A DNA stretch of 64,000 bases from Alphaproteobacteria bacterium Ga0077535 (GTDB taxonomy: Bacteria > Pseudomonadota > Alphaproteobacteria > Caulobacterales > Aquidulcibacteraceae): positions 512,140-576,139 of the forward strand of contig LNEK01000020.1 in the NCBI GenBank assembly GCA_001464425.1. Reading direction: 5' to 3'. Position 1 is the stretch's first letter; the number at the start of each line of letters is the position of its first letter. This document shows, piece by piece, positions 30,436 through 38,976 of the stretch. The notes under the pieces are model-generated. The model had not been told where the DNA came from and ran no database searches. It saw only the letters and a program-made list of their open reading frames with translations. The position numbers and the translations under genes are program-made.

Positions 30436-30938
30436 TACGAGACCTCGAATTTAGCCTTCAGTCGTCCTTCTACTTCTTTGGGCACGAAGTGCGCGACGCT
30501 TCCTTGCAGTCGCGCGATTTCTTTCACGAGCCTTGACGCGATCGCCTGGTGCGTCGGGTCGGCCATGAGAAAAACTGTTTCGATGGCTGGGTTTAGCTTC
30601 TGGTTCATCCCCACCATGGCGAATTCGTACTCGAAGTCGGCGACCGCTCTAAGTCCCCGGACGATGATTTGCGCCCCTACGCTTTCGGCGAATGACATGA
30701 GCAATGTGTCAAAAGGTTGGATGATGATCTCGGCGCCGTCTTTGATCTTGGCGCACTGCTCCTGGACCATCGCCACCCGCTCATCGAGCGAGAAGAGCGG
30801 CCCCTTATCCTGATTGATGGCGACGCCGATAACCAGCCGGTCCACCAAGGTGGCCGCGCGCGCTATGATATCCACATGCCCGTTGGTGACGGGATCGAAG
30901 GTTCCTGGGTAAAGCCCGACGCGAACCTTCTTGGTCAC
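30435..30938 (-). CDS. coaD: Phosphopantetheine adenylyltransferase
   Basis: Penultimate step of coenzyme A synthesis. The 167-residue protein has the nucleotidyltransferase motif GLYPGTFDPVTNGHVDI (T-x-G-H) at the start, VIGVAINQDKGPLFSLDERV, RGLRAVADFEYEFAM and MNQKL. It starts with GTG at 30938, overlapping the gyrA stop as GTGA. A second CoA-linked gene, acpS, is elsewhere in the window. Confidence 0.96.
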   Translation of the reverse strand: MTKKVRVGLYPGTFDPVTNGHVDIIARAATLVDRLVIGVAINQDKGPLFSLDERVAMVQEQCAKIKDGAEIIIQPFDTLLMSFAESVGAQIIVRGLRAVADFEYEFAMVGMNQKLNPAIETVFLMADPTHQAIASRLVKEIARLQGSVAHFVPKEVEGRLKAKFEVS

Positions 30939-33673
30939 TTACCCGCCTCCTCGACGTCCTCGCCCGGCTCGCCTGCTTCGCCGCCCAACGCTTCCAGACG
31001 CTCGGCCGCCACGACATGTTCGTCGTCAGCGACATTGATCAGGATCACGCCCTGCGTCGCCCGGCCAGCGATCCGGATCTGATCGATGCCGGTGCGGATG
31101 AGCTGACCCTTATCGGTGACCAGCAACAATTCCTCGTCGTCGTTCACTGGGAACGAGGCAACCAGGTTCGCGTCCTCGGTGAGGCGGTGGGCGATCAGGC
31201 CTTTGCCGCCGCGATTGGTGACGCGGTACTCGTAGGCCGACGCCCGCTTGCCGAGGCCGTTCGAGGTGACGGTCAGGATGAATTGCTCCTGCGTCTTCAG
31301 CCAGGCCAAGCGCTCAAACGGTGTTGGCGCCTCACCATCGACCGCCGGCGCCGCATCTTCCTGCTCAACTTCGACATCGCCGCGCGATTGCACGTCCCAC
31401 TTGAAGTAGTCGCCGACTTCCTTCGAGGTCACGTCCACGTGGCGTAGCACAGCCATGCCAATGACGTGGTCGCCGTCCTTCAGATCGACGCCGCGCACAC
31501 CGGTGGAGTCGCGGCCCTTGAACACACGCACGTCTGTCGTGCGGAAGCGCACGCACATGCCGTTTGCGGTGGTCAGCAGCACATCATCTTCTTCAGAGCA
31601 GATCTGAACGCCGACGATGCCATCGCCCTCGTCCGGCTTCATGGCGATCTTGCCGTTGCGGTTCACCTGCACGAAGTCGCTGAGCTTATTGCGCCGCACG
31701 CCGCCTGAGCGGGTGGCGAACATCACGTCGAGCTTATCCCAATCGCGCTCATCCTCCGGCAGCGCCATCACCGAAGTGATGGTTTCGCCCTGACCGAGCG
31801 GGAAGAGATTGACCAGCGCACGCCCCTTTGTACGCGGATCGCCCGCCGGGATGCGCCAGGCCTTCATCTTGTAGACCATGCCCGAGGACGAGAAGAACAG
31901 GATCGGCGCGTGCGTGGAGGCTACGAACACCCGCGTGACGAAATCCTCGTCCTTCATCGACATGCCGGCGCGGCCTTTGCCGCCGCGGCGCTGGGTGCGG
32001 TAGGCCGCCAGTGGCGTGCGCTTCACGTACCCGCCGTGCGTTACGGTGACGACCATATCTTCGCGCGGGATCAGCGCTTCATCGTCGATGTCGCCTTCGG
32101 ACTCGGAGAACTGCGTGCGGCGCGGAACGCCAAACGCAGCTTTCACCTCGGCCAACTCGCCGCGAATGATTTCAAAAATACGGTCGCGCGAGCCAAGGAT
32201 AGAAAGCAATTCCTTGATCTCATCCGCGATCTCGTTTGCCGCCTTCGCGATATCGTCACGGCCAAGGCCGGTGAGGCGCGAGAGCTGCAGCGCGAGGATC
32301 GAACGCGCTTGTTCGTCCGAGAGCCGGATCGCATCGCCTTCAGTGACCACCGTGCGCGGATCGGCGATCAGCGCAATCAAAGGCATCATGTCGCCTGACG
32401 GCCAGTCACGCGCCAGCATGCGCTCACGCGCCGTGCTCGGGTCGGGACTTTCGCGGATCAGCTTAATGACTTCGTCGATGTTCGCGACGGCGATCGCAAG
32501 GCCAACAGTTTCGTGGCCGCGCTTGCGCGCCTTCGCCAGCCGGAACTTGGTACGACGGGTGACGACCTGCTCGCGGAACGAGATGAAGATCTCGAGGATC
32601 TTGCGCAGGCCCATCTGCTCGGGCTTGCCTTGGTTCAGCGCGAGCATGTTGACGCCGAACGACGTTTGCAGCGCCGAGTAACGATAGAGCTGGTTCAACA
32701 CCACGTCCGCAACAGCATCGCGCTTCAGCTCGATCACGAGCCGCACGCCCAGGCGGTTCGATTCATCGCGGACCTCGGCAATGCCTTCGATGCGCTTTTC
32801 ACGCACCTGCTCGCCGATCTTCTCCACCATCTCCGACTTGTTCACCTGATAGGGAATTTCGCTGAACACGAGCGCCTCGCGCCCGCGGATGGTTTCGATG
32901 TGATGCTTGGCGCGAATGGCCACCGAGCCGCGGCCGGTCATCAGCGCAAGCCGCGCACCAGCGCGACCCAAGATTTCACCACCGGTCGGGAAGTCTGGGC
33001 CCGGCACGATGTCGAGCAAATCGAGATCGGCGATGTTCGGATTATCGATCAGCGCGATCGTCGCATCGATTACTTCCGACAAATTGTGCGGCGGAATGTT
33101 CGTCGCCATACCGACCGCGATGCCGCCGCCGCCATTGACCAAAAGGTTCGGGAACCGCGCTGGCAGCACCGTCGGCTCTTGGACGGTGCCGTCATAGTTA
33201 TCCTGGAAGTCGACTGTGCCTTCGTCGATGTCGTCCAGTAGCGGCCGCGCGGCCTTCGCCAAGCGCGCTTCGGTGTACCGCATCGAAGCCGGCATATCGC
33301 CGTCGACCGAACCGAAATTGCCCTGCCCGTCGATAAGCGTAAGGCCCATCGAGAAGTCCTGCGCGAGGCGCACGAGCGTCATGTAGATGGCTTGGTCGCC
33401 GTGCGGGTGGTAATTACCCATCACGTCGCCGACAGACTTCGCGCTCTTGCGATAGGCCTTGTCGTGCGTGTTCCCCGCCTCATCCATCGCGTAGAGGATG
33501 CGACGGTGCACAGGCTTCAGCCCGTCGCGCGCATCAGGCAACGCACGCGACACGATCACGCTCATCGCGTAATCAAGATACGAGCGCTTCAGCTCATCTT
33601 CGACGCTGATGAGCTGAACGCCTTTGGGAAGAGTTGGTCCGCCGTTCTCGGCGGGATCGGACGTGTCTGACAC
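30935..33673 (-). CDS. gyrA: DNA gyrase subunit A
   Basis: With the GTG at 33673 the protein has 912 residues and begins [11 protein letters not shown] before [23 protein letters not shown]. The catalytic Tyr133 is in [10 protein letters not shown], and the GyrA box QRRGGKG sits in the C-terminal beta-pinwheel, which separates it from ParC. The quinolone region reads [12 protein letters not shown]: Gln94 and Met98 replace the Ser83 and Asp87 of E. coli. A reading from further upstream would add about 180 residues unlike any gyrase. The C-terminal tail is acidic ([13 protein letters not shown]). First gene of the gyrA-coaD operon. Confidence 0.96.
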   Translation of the reverse strand: MSDTSDPAENGGPTLPKGVQLISVEDELKRSYLDYAMSVIVSRALPDARDGLKPVHRRILYAMDEAGNTHDKAYRKSAKSVGDVMGNYHPHGDQAIYMTLVRLAQDFSMGLTLIDGQGNFGSVDGDMPASMRYTEARLAKAARPLLDDIDEGTVDFQDNYDGTVQEPTVLPARFPNLLVNGGGGIAVGMATNIPPHNLSEVIDATIALIDNPNIADLDLLDIVPGPDFPTGGEILGRAGARLALMTGRGSVAIRAKHHIETIRGREALVFSEIPYQVNKSEMVEKIGEQVREKRIEGIAEVRDESNRLGVRLVIELKRDAVADVVLNQLYRYSALQTSFGVNMLALNQGKPEQMGLRKILEIFISFREQVVTRRTKFRLAKARKRGHETVGLAIAVANIDEVIKLIRESPDPSTARERMLARDWPSGDMMPLIALIADPRTVVTEGDAIRLSDEQARSILALQLSRLTGLGRDDIAKAANEIADEIKELLSILGSRDRIFEIIRGELAEVKAAFGVPRRTQFSESEGDIDDEALIPREDMVVTVTHGGYVKRTPLAAYRTQRRGGKGRAGMSMKDEDFVTRVFVASTHAPILFFSSSGMVYKMKAWRIPAGDPRTKGRALVNLFPLGQGETITSVMALPEDERDWDKLDVMFATRSGGVRRNKLSDFVQVNRNGKIAMKPDEGDGIVGVQICSEEDDVLLTTANGMCVRFRTTDVRVFKGRDSTGVRGVDLKDGDHVIGMAVLRHVDVTSKEVGDYFKWDVQSRGDVEVEQEDAAPAVDGEAPTPFERLAWLKTQEQFILTVTSNGLGKRASAYEYRVTNRGGKGLIAHRLTEDANLVASFPVNDDEELLLVTDKGQLIRTGIDQIRIAGRATQGVILINVADDEHVVAAERLEALGGEAGEPGEDVEEAGK

Positions 33674-33805
33674 GGGATCCGGACTATCTGCTAAAGTTGA
33701 TGAAAAACGCTTTTGAATGCGTTGGAAAAGACGAGAAAAAACCCGCCTGCGAATCCATGCCAAACTAACATCGGCACGGCACCGCCGCAAACCTAGGAAC
33801 CGCTC

Positions 33806-34358
33806 ATGCGCCCCATCGCCACCCTCCTTCTCGCAGCTCTGCTGACCGCCTGCGCCAGCCGCGCGCCAGCCGATGTCGCTGTCACGCCGCCAGCGCCGCG
33901 CACAGCTTGGATCGTGGGCGCTGACGGCCGCGCCATCGGCCAGGCTTCGGCTCGAATTTTCTGCAGGCGCGCTGCCGCCCGGCTGGCATGGCCTACATCT
34001 GCACACACGCGGCGATTGCAGCGATTTCGCCGCTGGCTTCCAGGCCTCAGGCGGGCATCTCGGCATGAGCGATCGCGTCCAACACGGCCTGCTCAATCCG
34101 AACGGCCCCGAAGCGGGCGATCTCCCCAACATCTTTGCCTCGCCGAACGGGCCATTCGCCGCCGAAATGCTCTCGCCCTTCACCGTGCTGGCGCCGCAGC
34201 GAGTTCCCGGCAACGCCCGCAGCCCCGCCCGCGAGGCGCTGCTGGACGGCGATGGAACCGCGCTGCTGATCCACGCCAGCGTCGATGATCACGTCTCACA
34301 GCCGATCGGCGGCGCCGGCGCGCGCATCGCGTGCGCTGCACTCACGCCAATGCCTTGA
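33806..34358 (+). pseudogene. sodC: Cu-Zn superoxide dismutase lipoprotein, frameshifted
   Basis: The first frame gives a lipoprotein signal (MRPIATLLLAALLTAC, lipidated Cys16) and runs to GADGRAIGQAS near 33945. The rest of the enzyme is in the next frame to 34358: LEFSAGALPPGWHGLHLHT, GDCSDFAAGFQASGGHLG, HGLLNPNGPEAGDLPN and GGAGARIACAAL, with the Cu/Zn histidines and both disulfide cysteines in place. One extra or two missing bases, or a longer deletion in the first beta strands, would explain it. It detoxifies periplasmic superoxide when intact. The shift may be real or an assembly fault. Confidence 0.85.
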
Positions 34359-35235
34359 ACCTCCGCTCGGCCAGTGCGACGAGAGCGACACCGCTAATCG
34401 TCAGCGCTGCGCCAAGTAGGATCTGCGGCGTAATGCGGCTGCCGAGTATGAGCGCCGCAAGAACGAAAGAGAACACCGGCGTCATCAGCAGGTACGGCGT
34501 CGTCCGCGACACTTCGTATTTCTGCAAAAGCCGAAACATGAAAGCGTTGGCGACGATTGATGACACGATCGCGCCAAACGCGACGCAAGCCCATGCGTAC
34601 CATGGCGCATTGAGCGCAGCATCCAGCTGGCCAGTTTCGAACGCGAGCGATCCCAGAACCATGGTTGGCGCTGTCGCCATGGCGACCCACGCCTGCATCG
34701 CCCACGGATCCAGTCCTCCGCCCAAGCGGCGCACCAAAACCGTGCCAAATCCATAAAAAACGGACGCGAGCCCAACCAACAGCAGCGCCCAGCCTTGCGC
34801 AAACACCGCCGGGTCAAAATTCATCGACGCCGTACCTAGAAACGCCAAGCCCACACCTGCCCAACGCAAACCGCTCACCCGCTCGCCCAACAGCAGCGCC
34901 GCAAACACAACGGACGACGGCGCCCAAAGCTGCATCGCAACCACCATCGGCGTAATGTCGGTCGCCAATTTCAGGCCCGCATACTGCACGCCAAAGTGCA
35001 GCGGCCCGACAAACACGAGCATCAGCGCAAACAGCGCCAGGGTCTTCCGCGGCGGCGGTCTGATCCACAAAAACAGCGCCGCCAACACGATCACAAAGCG
35101 TAGCGACACTGTCATCATCGCGGGGAAGGCATCGACCGCGATCTTCGCAAAGATGTTGTTCACGCCCCAGATCAGCGCGATCGAAATAAGCTGGATGAGA
35201 TCGAGCGGCGCAAAGGCGCGCGAGGGCGTGGTCAC
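34342..35235 (-). CDS. EamA/DMT-superfamily transporter
   Basis: About 297 residues with ten predicted membrane helices in two EamA repeats. The N-terminal repeat starts LIQLISIALIWGVNNIFAKI, and the second ends with ILLGAALTISGVALVAL and a short basic tail. I chose the GTG at 35235, with AGGA about 10 bases upstream; an ATG at 35310 would add 25 polar residues. Family members export amino acids, nucleosides or other metabolites; the substrate cannot be assigned. Its 3' end overlaps the end of the broken sodC gene. Confidence 0.85.
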   Translation of the reverse strand: MTTPSRAFAPLDLIQLISIALIWGVNNIFAKIAVDAFPAMMTVSLRFVIVLAALFLWIRPPPRKTLALFALMLVFVGPLHFGVQYAGLKLATDITPMVVAMQLWAPSSVVFAALLLGERVSGLRWAGVGLAFLGTASMNFDPAVFAQGWALLLVGLASVFYGFGTVLVRRLGGGLDPWAMQAWVAMATAPTMVLGSLAFETGQLDAALNAPWYAWACVAFGAIVSSIVANAFMFRLLQKYEVSRTTPYLLMTPVFSFVLAALILGSRITPQILLGAALTISGVALVALAERRFKALA

Positions 35236-35373
35236 CGGGCTGGTCCTAGCTCGACTCCCGGCCGCTCCGCCATGCCCGTAATCCTCCCCGTCTATGCGAC
35301 CGGCGATCACGTCTGCGCGACGAGTTGTAACTTAGACTACACAGCCGGCTGCTAGCCTTGCTACAACCATCCT

Positions 35374-36450
35374 TTGTTGAAGCGAGCCCCCCTCCTGCAC
35401 CCTGACGTGCAAGCGCCCGGTTCTGAGTGGCTGCCCTACATCCAGGACGCGGCCTGGCTTCCGCACGCCTACGACTGGCGCTCGGACACTCTGGTCTTCG
35501 CCAATCTTCCCAAAGAGGCGCAGCGGAGAGCCGTCTTCCTCGACTCCCGCTTCGTCGCCGAGGCGCCCCTCTCAGCGCCCGCGCCGGTCGAGGAGCTTTC
35601 AATCGGCGCTATCCGCGAGGTCTCCGGGCAGGTTCATTTTCTCTTCCACACCGCCTTCTGCTGCTCGACGCTGCTCGCCCGCGCGCTTGATATTCCGGGC
35701 GTCTCGATGGGGCTAAAAGAGCCCGGCGTTCTCTCGTCCTTCGCCGAGTACTGGTCCGGCAGCCGGCGCACACCCGGCGCGTTTCTGGCGCTCGGCGCGG
35801 CGCTGGACCTGCTCTCCCGTCCGCTTGAGCCGGGCGAAACGCAGATCGTCAAACCCAGCAACGTCGTGAACCACATCGTGCCGCAAATGCTGCACGCCCG
35901 GCCCGACTCGAAGGCGATCATTCTTTACTCGAGCCTCGACACCTTCCTGCGCGCGATCGCGCGGCGCGGCATGGAGGGACGCGCCTTTGCGCGTCAGGTC
36001 TTCCAGCAATTTGCGCCGGTGATCCCGATCGAGAACGGCTTCACCGAAGCCGACATGGTGCTGCAGACCGACATGCAAATCGCCGCGCAAGCTTGGCTGA
36101 TGCAAACGGCGTTTCTCGATTCCGTCGCCCGTCGCTTTGGCCGCAGCATCGTGCGTACCTTGAGCAGCGAGCGCTTCCTCGCCGACACCGCCGGCACACT
36201 CAACGCAGTGAGCGGCTTCTTCAATTTGAGCCTAGACAAACAACGCGCCGCCGAAATCGCCGCCGGCCCCGTGTTCAGCGAACACGCCAAGGAATTGGGC
36301 CGCCCATTCGACGCCGCCGCCTTGGAAGCGCAGCACAAACAAGCCGGCGCGATGTACGCCGATGAGATCGCATCGGCCAAAAACTGGGCGCGCAATCTCG
36401 CCATGCGCTACGACACGCCGCTCAGCTTCCGCACGCACCTCAGCCGCGAT
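35374..36450 (+). CDS. Sulfotransferase-like P-loop protein, no stop codon at its natural 3' end
   Basis: The protein starts with TTG (35374) and its credible part is about 355 residues. A P-loop-like sulfotransferase motif sits at [18 protein letters not shown] (about residues 90-107), followed by [16 protein letters not shown] and the helical [18 protein letters not shown]. The family would transfer sulfate from PAPS, but the substrate is unknown. Credible sequence ends near [14 protein letters not shown]; past about 36440 the same frame stays open to 37398 while translating the antisense of the LLM gene, so the true stop seems to have been lost. The end given here is the estimated junction. 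Confidence 0.6.
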
Positions 36451-37410
36451 CTCGTAAGCACGCACGCGCGCGCCGTGATCGTAGATGTGCGATGCAAGGA
36501 TCAGTTCATCGGCGCCCGTACGCGCGATGAACGCTTCGATGCTGTGCTTCACCGTTTCCGGCGAGCCGATCGCGGAGCAGTTCAGCACCTCTTGCAGCGA
36601 TGCGCGCTCAGCCTCGGTCAGCGACGCTTCGAACGCCGGATCGGGCGGCTGCAGCTTGCGGGGAATGCCACGACGCAAGCTCGCGAACGCTTGCATCAAA
36701 GAGGTCGCCAGCACGCGGCCCTCTTCATCGCTCTCGGCCGCGAACAGATTGAAGCCGAGCATCACATACGGCTTCTGCAACTGCTCCGAAGGCTGAAAAG
36801 TAGCGCGATAGATCTCAATCGCGCTCATCATCTGCGCCGGCGCGAAGTGCGATGCGAAGGCGAACGGCAGACCAAGCGCCGCCGCGAGCTGAGCGCCGAA
36901 CGTGGACGAACCCAAAATCCAGAGCGGCACGTTCGCGCCTTCACCCGGCACCGCGCGCACGATCTGACGGGGCTGCGCCGGCGCCAGCAGCGCCTGCAAT
37001 TCCAACACGTCCTGCGGAAACCGATCCTCACCGCCGACCAGCGTGCGCCTCAGCGCCATCGCAACGCGCTGATCGCCGCCCGGCGCGCGCCCGAGCCCGA
37101 GATCAATGCGGCCAGGATAAAGTGCTTCGAGTGTTCCAAACTGCTCCGCGATCACGATCGGTGCGTGGTTCGGCAACATGATCCCGCCGGCGCCGACGCG
37201 GATGGTCTTCGTCGCTTCCGCCGCATTCATGATTGTCAGCGCCGTCGCGGCGCTGGCGATGCCTGGCATATTGTGATGCTCAGCGAGCCAAAAGCGGTTG
37301 TACCCCAACCGCTCCGCATTCACCGCCAAATCGCGCGAATTGTGCAAAGCCTGCGAAACGTCTCCGCCCTCAATAACGGGCGCGAGATCAAGAACTGAGA
37401 ATGGGATCAT
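36232..37410 (-). CDS. LLM-class flavin-dependent oxidoreductase (luciferase-like), 3' end fused to antisense sequence
   Basis: A bacterial luciferase-like TIM barrel of the MsnO8/YhbW type: [80 protein letters not shown]. Genuine family sequence ends about residue 320-330 ([20 protein letters not shown]). The remaining 65 residues to the stop at 36232 are the antisense of the sulfotransferase-like gene, so the natural stop near 36440 is missing. It likely uses FMNH2 supplied by a reductase; the flavin reductase at 2.4-2.9 kb is a candidate. Substrate unknown. Confidence 0.85.
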   Translation of the reverse strand: MIPFSVLDLAPVIEGGDVSQALHNSRDLAVNAERLGYNRFWLAEHHNMPGIASAATALTIMNAAEATKTIRVGAGGIMLPNHAPIVIAEQFGTLEALYPGRIDLGLGRAPGGDQRVAMALRRTLVGGEDRFPQDVLELQALLAPAQPRQIVRAVPGEGANVPLWILGSSTFGAQLAAALGLPFAFASHFAPAQMMSAIEIYRATFQPSEQLQKPYVMLGFNLFAAESDEEGRVLATSLMQAFASLRRGIPRKLQPPDPAFEASLTEAERASLQEVLNCSAIGSPETVKHSIEAFIARTGADELILASHIYDHGARVRAYEIAAEVRAEAERRVVAHGEIARPVFGRCDLIGVHRAGLFVLRFQGGGVEWAAQFLGVFAEHGAGGDFGGALFV

Positions 37411-37421
37411 TGAGGCGATAT

Positions 37422-37443
37422 GGGCGCTCCATGCGGAGCGCCC
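37422..37443 (-). terminator. Hairpin after ssb, possible terminator without T-run
   Basis: Perfect 9-bp stem GGGCGCTCC (37422-37430) with GGAGCGCCC (37435-37443) around an ATGC loop, 16 bases after the ssb stop on the minus strand. There is no T-run in either direction, so it may be a pause or a 3'-end stabilising structure for ssb. Confidence 0.5.
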
Positions 37444-37458
37444 AAGCCATGATCGTCC

Positions 37459-37941
37459 TTAGAACGGGATCTCGTCGTCCAGATCCTGGTTGAAGCTTTC
37501 GCGTGGGCCGTCACTGACGCGCTTGGAGCCCGCTTTCGAGCTGAACGAGCCGCCGCCTTCGTCGTCATACGACTTGCCGCCGCCGTCGCCCTTGCCGCCG
37601 AGCATGGTGAGTTCACCGCGGAATTTCTGCAGCACGACCTCAGTCGAGTACTTCTCGACACCCGCCTGGTCGGTCCATTTGCGCGTCTGCAGCTGGCCCT
37701 CGATGTAAACTGTCGAGCCCTTCTTCAGATACTGCTCAGCGACCTTCGCGATGTTCTCGTTGAAGATCACAACGCGGTGCCACTCGGTCTTTTCCTTGCG
37801 CTCGCCGCTCTGCTTGTCGCGCCAGCTTTCCGACGTCGCGATCGAGAGGTTCACCACCGGCTCACCGGAATTGAGCCGCCGAATTTCCGGGTCCTTGCCC
37901 AGATTGCCGATCAAAATCACCTTGTTGACGCTGCCAGCCAT
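37459..37941 (-). CDS. ssb: Single-stranded DNA-binding protein
   Basis: With the ATG at 37941 (AGGAGG 6 bases upstream) the protein has 160 residues: an OB-fold ([58 protein letters not shown]), a Gly/Ser/Lys-rich linker (about 112-145) and the acidic tip DLDDEIPF, which recruits RecO, RecG and other partners. An upstream start would add 22 unrelated residues. It coats single-stranded DNA in replication, repair and SOS. It faces the LexA boxes shared with the DODA-uvrA operon. Confidence 0.96.
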   Translation of the reverse strand: MAGSVNKVILIGNLGKDPEIRRLNSGEPVVNLSIATSESWRDKQSGERKEKTEWHRVVIFNENIAKVAEQYLKKGSTVYIEGQLQTRKWTDQAGVEKYSTEVVLQKFRGELTMLGGKGDGGGKSYDDEGGGSFSSKAGSKRVSDGPRESFNQDLDDEIPF

Positions 37942-38009
37942 CGCCGACCTCCTGTTTCCTGCGCTTTCACTCGATGGACGAGGCATCCGCCGGGCGTATC
38001 CGGACAAAT

Positions 38010-38024
38010 GTTCTCCCTATGTTC
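38010..38024. promoter_or_regulatory. LexA (SOS) box 1, ssb side
   Basis: GTTCTCCCTATGTTC matches the alphaproteobacterial LexA site GTTC-N7-GTTC exactly. It lies 69 bases upstream of the ssb ATG and 176 bases before the DODA gene, in the ssb/uvrA intergenic region where LexA sites are expected in this class. Confidence 0.85.
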
Positions 38025-38111
38025 TGTAATGCGACTCGCCTCATTGGTAAAGGCCCATTAACCAGTCGAACCGTTCTGGCGTATTTATGCGCCAACTGCC
38101 CCAGGACAGAT

Positions 38112-38126
38112 GTTCGCTAATTGTTC
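38112..38126. promoter_or_regulatory. LexA (SOS) box 2, uvrA-operon side
   Basis: GTTCGCTAATTGTTC is a second exact GTTC-N7-GTTC site, 74 bases upstream of the DODA ATG. It abuts TTGATG (38127-38132), a possible -35 element with a TACTAA-type -10 about 16 bases on (38149-38154), so LexA bound here would block transcription of the dioxygenase-uvrA operon. Confidence 0.85.
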
Positions 38127-38199
38127 TTGATGTCCGGGCGACTCTGAATACTAAATATGGTGTCCGCAGGAGGCTCCGGCGGTCCCCGAAGAAAGTGCA

Positions 38200-38976
38200 A
38201 TGACCAGCAGAGCGCCCGCCCTGTTCGTCGGCCATGGTTCGCCGATGAACGCGATCGAAGACACCCCCTCCGCCCGCGGCTGGGCCGAGATCGCGCGCGC
38301 GTTTCCGCGCCCACGCGCGATAGTCGTCGTATCTGCCCATTGGGTGACTGAGGGCGTCCACGTCACCTCGAACGCGCGGCAGCCCACCATCCACGATTTC
38401 GGCCGCGGCTTTCCTCAGGCCCTGTTCGATGTCGAGTATCCAGCCCCCGGCGATCCCGCCTTGGCGGCCGACATCGTCGAACGCCTCTCCGCCTTTCGCG
38501 CGGAGCTCGACGACAGCTGGGGCCTCGATCACGGCGCCTGGAGCGTGCTCCGCCGCATGTATCCTGACGCCGACATTCCCGTGGTGCAGGTGAGCCTCGA
38601 CGCACGCCGTCCACCAGCCGAGCATTTCGCCATCGGCCAAGCGCTCACCGATCTCCGTGACGATAACGTGCTGATCCTCGCCGCCGGCAACATCGTACAT
38701 AATCTGCCCGCCTTCTTCCGCACGCGGGAGCTGCTGCCGTGGGTGCAGGCGTTCGATGAGTTCGTGACCAATGCCGCAGCAACCGGCGACGATGCGGCAG
38801 TGCTAAATTACGCCGCCCGGCCAGATGCAAGCGACGCGGCGCCGGATTGGGAGCACTTCTTTCCCGTCTTCTACGCTCTCGCCGCGCGCCGCGCTGGCGA
38901 AACGCCCTACATCTTCAACAAACACTACGATCCCGGGATCTCGATGACCGCTTTCGCGTACGGCCTGCCGCAATGA
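38200..38976 (+). CDS. Class III extradiol ring-cleavage dioxygenase (DODA/YgiD type)
   Basis: The 258-residue protein has the metal-binding histidines of the DODA family: His12 in [13 protein letters not shown], His in [12 protein letters not shown], and the [13 protein letters not shown] and [11 protein letters not shown] segments. Such enzymes open catechol rings (4,5-DOPA dioxygenase-like) using Zn or Fe; the substrate here is unknown. Its stop overlaps the uvrA ATG as ATGA, so it is the first gene of an operon with uvrA, downstream of two LexA boxes. That makes it a probable SOS-induced gene, an unexpected context for the family. Confidence 0.9.
   Translation: MTSRAPALFVGHGSPMNAIEDTPSARGWAEIARAFPRPRAIVVVSAHWVTEGVHVTSNARQPTIHDFGRGFPQALFDVEYPAPGDPALAADIVERLSAFRAELDDSWGLDHGAWSVLRRMYPDADIPVVQVSLDARRPPAEHFAIGQALTDLRDDNVLILAAGNIVHNLPAFFRTRELLPWVQAFDEFVTNAAATGDDAAVLNYAARPDASDAAPDWEHFFPVFYALAARRAGETPYIFNKHYDPGISMTAFAYGLPQ

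Noticed and set aside
33674..34213. A 1092-residue GyrA using a start inside the sodC region
   Set aside because: The extra 180 residues have no gyrase similarity and overlap the divergent sodC; the GTG at 33673 gives a normal N-terminus.
36450..37398. Sulfotransferase-like frame read as a 674-residue fusion protein
   Set aside because: The last 320 codons are the exact antisense of a conserved LLM oxidoreductase, with Arg/His-rich nonsense composition.
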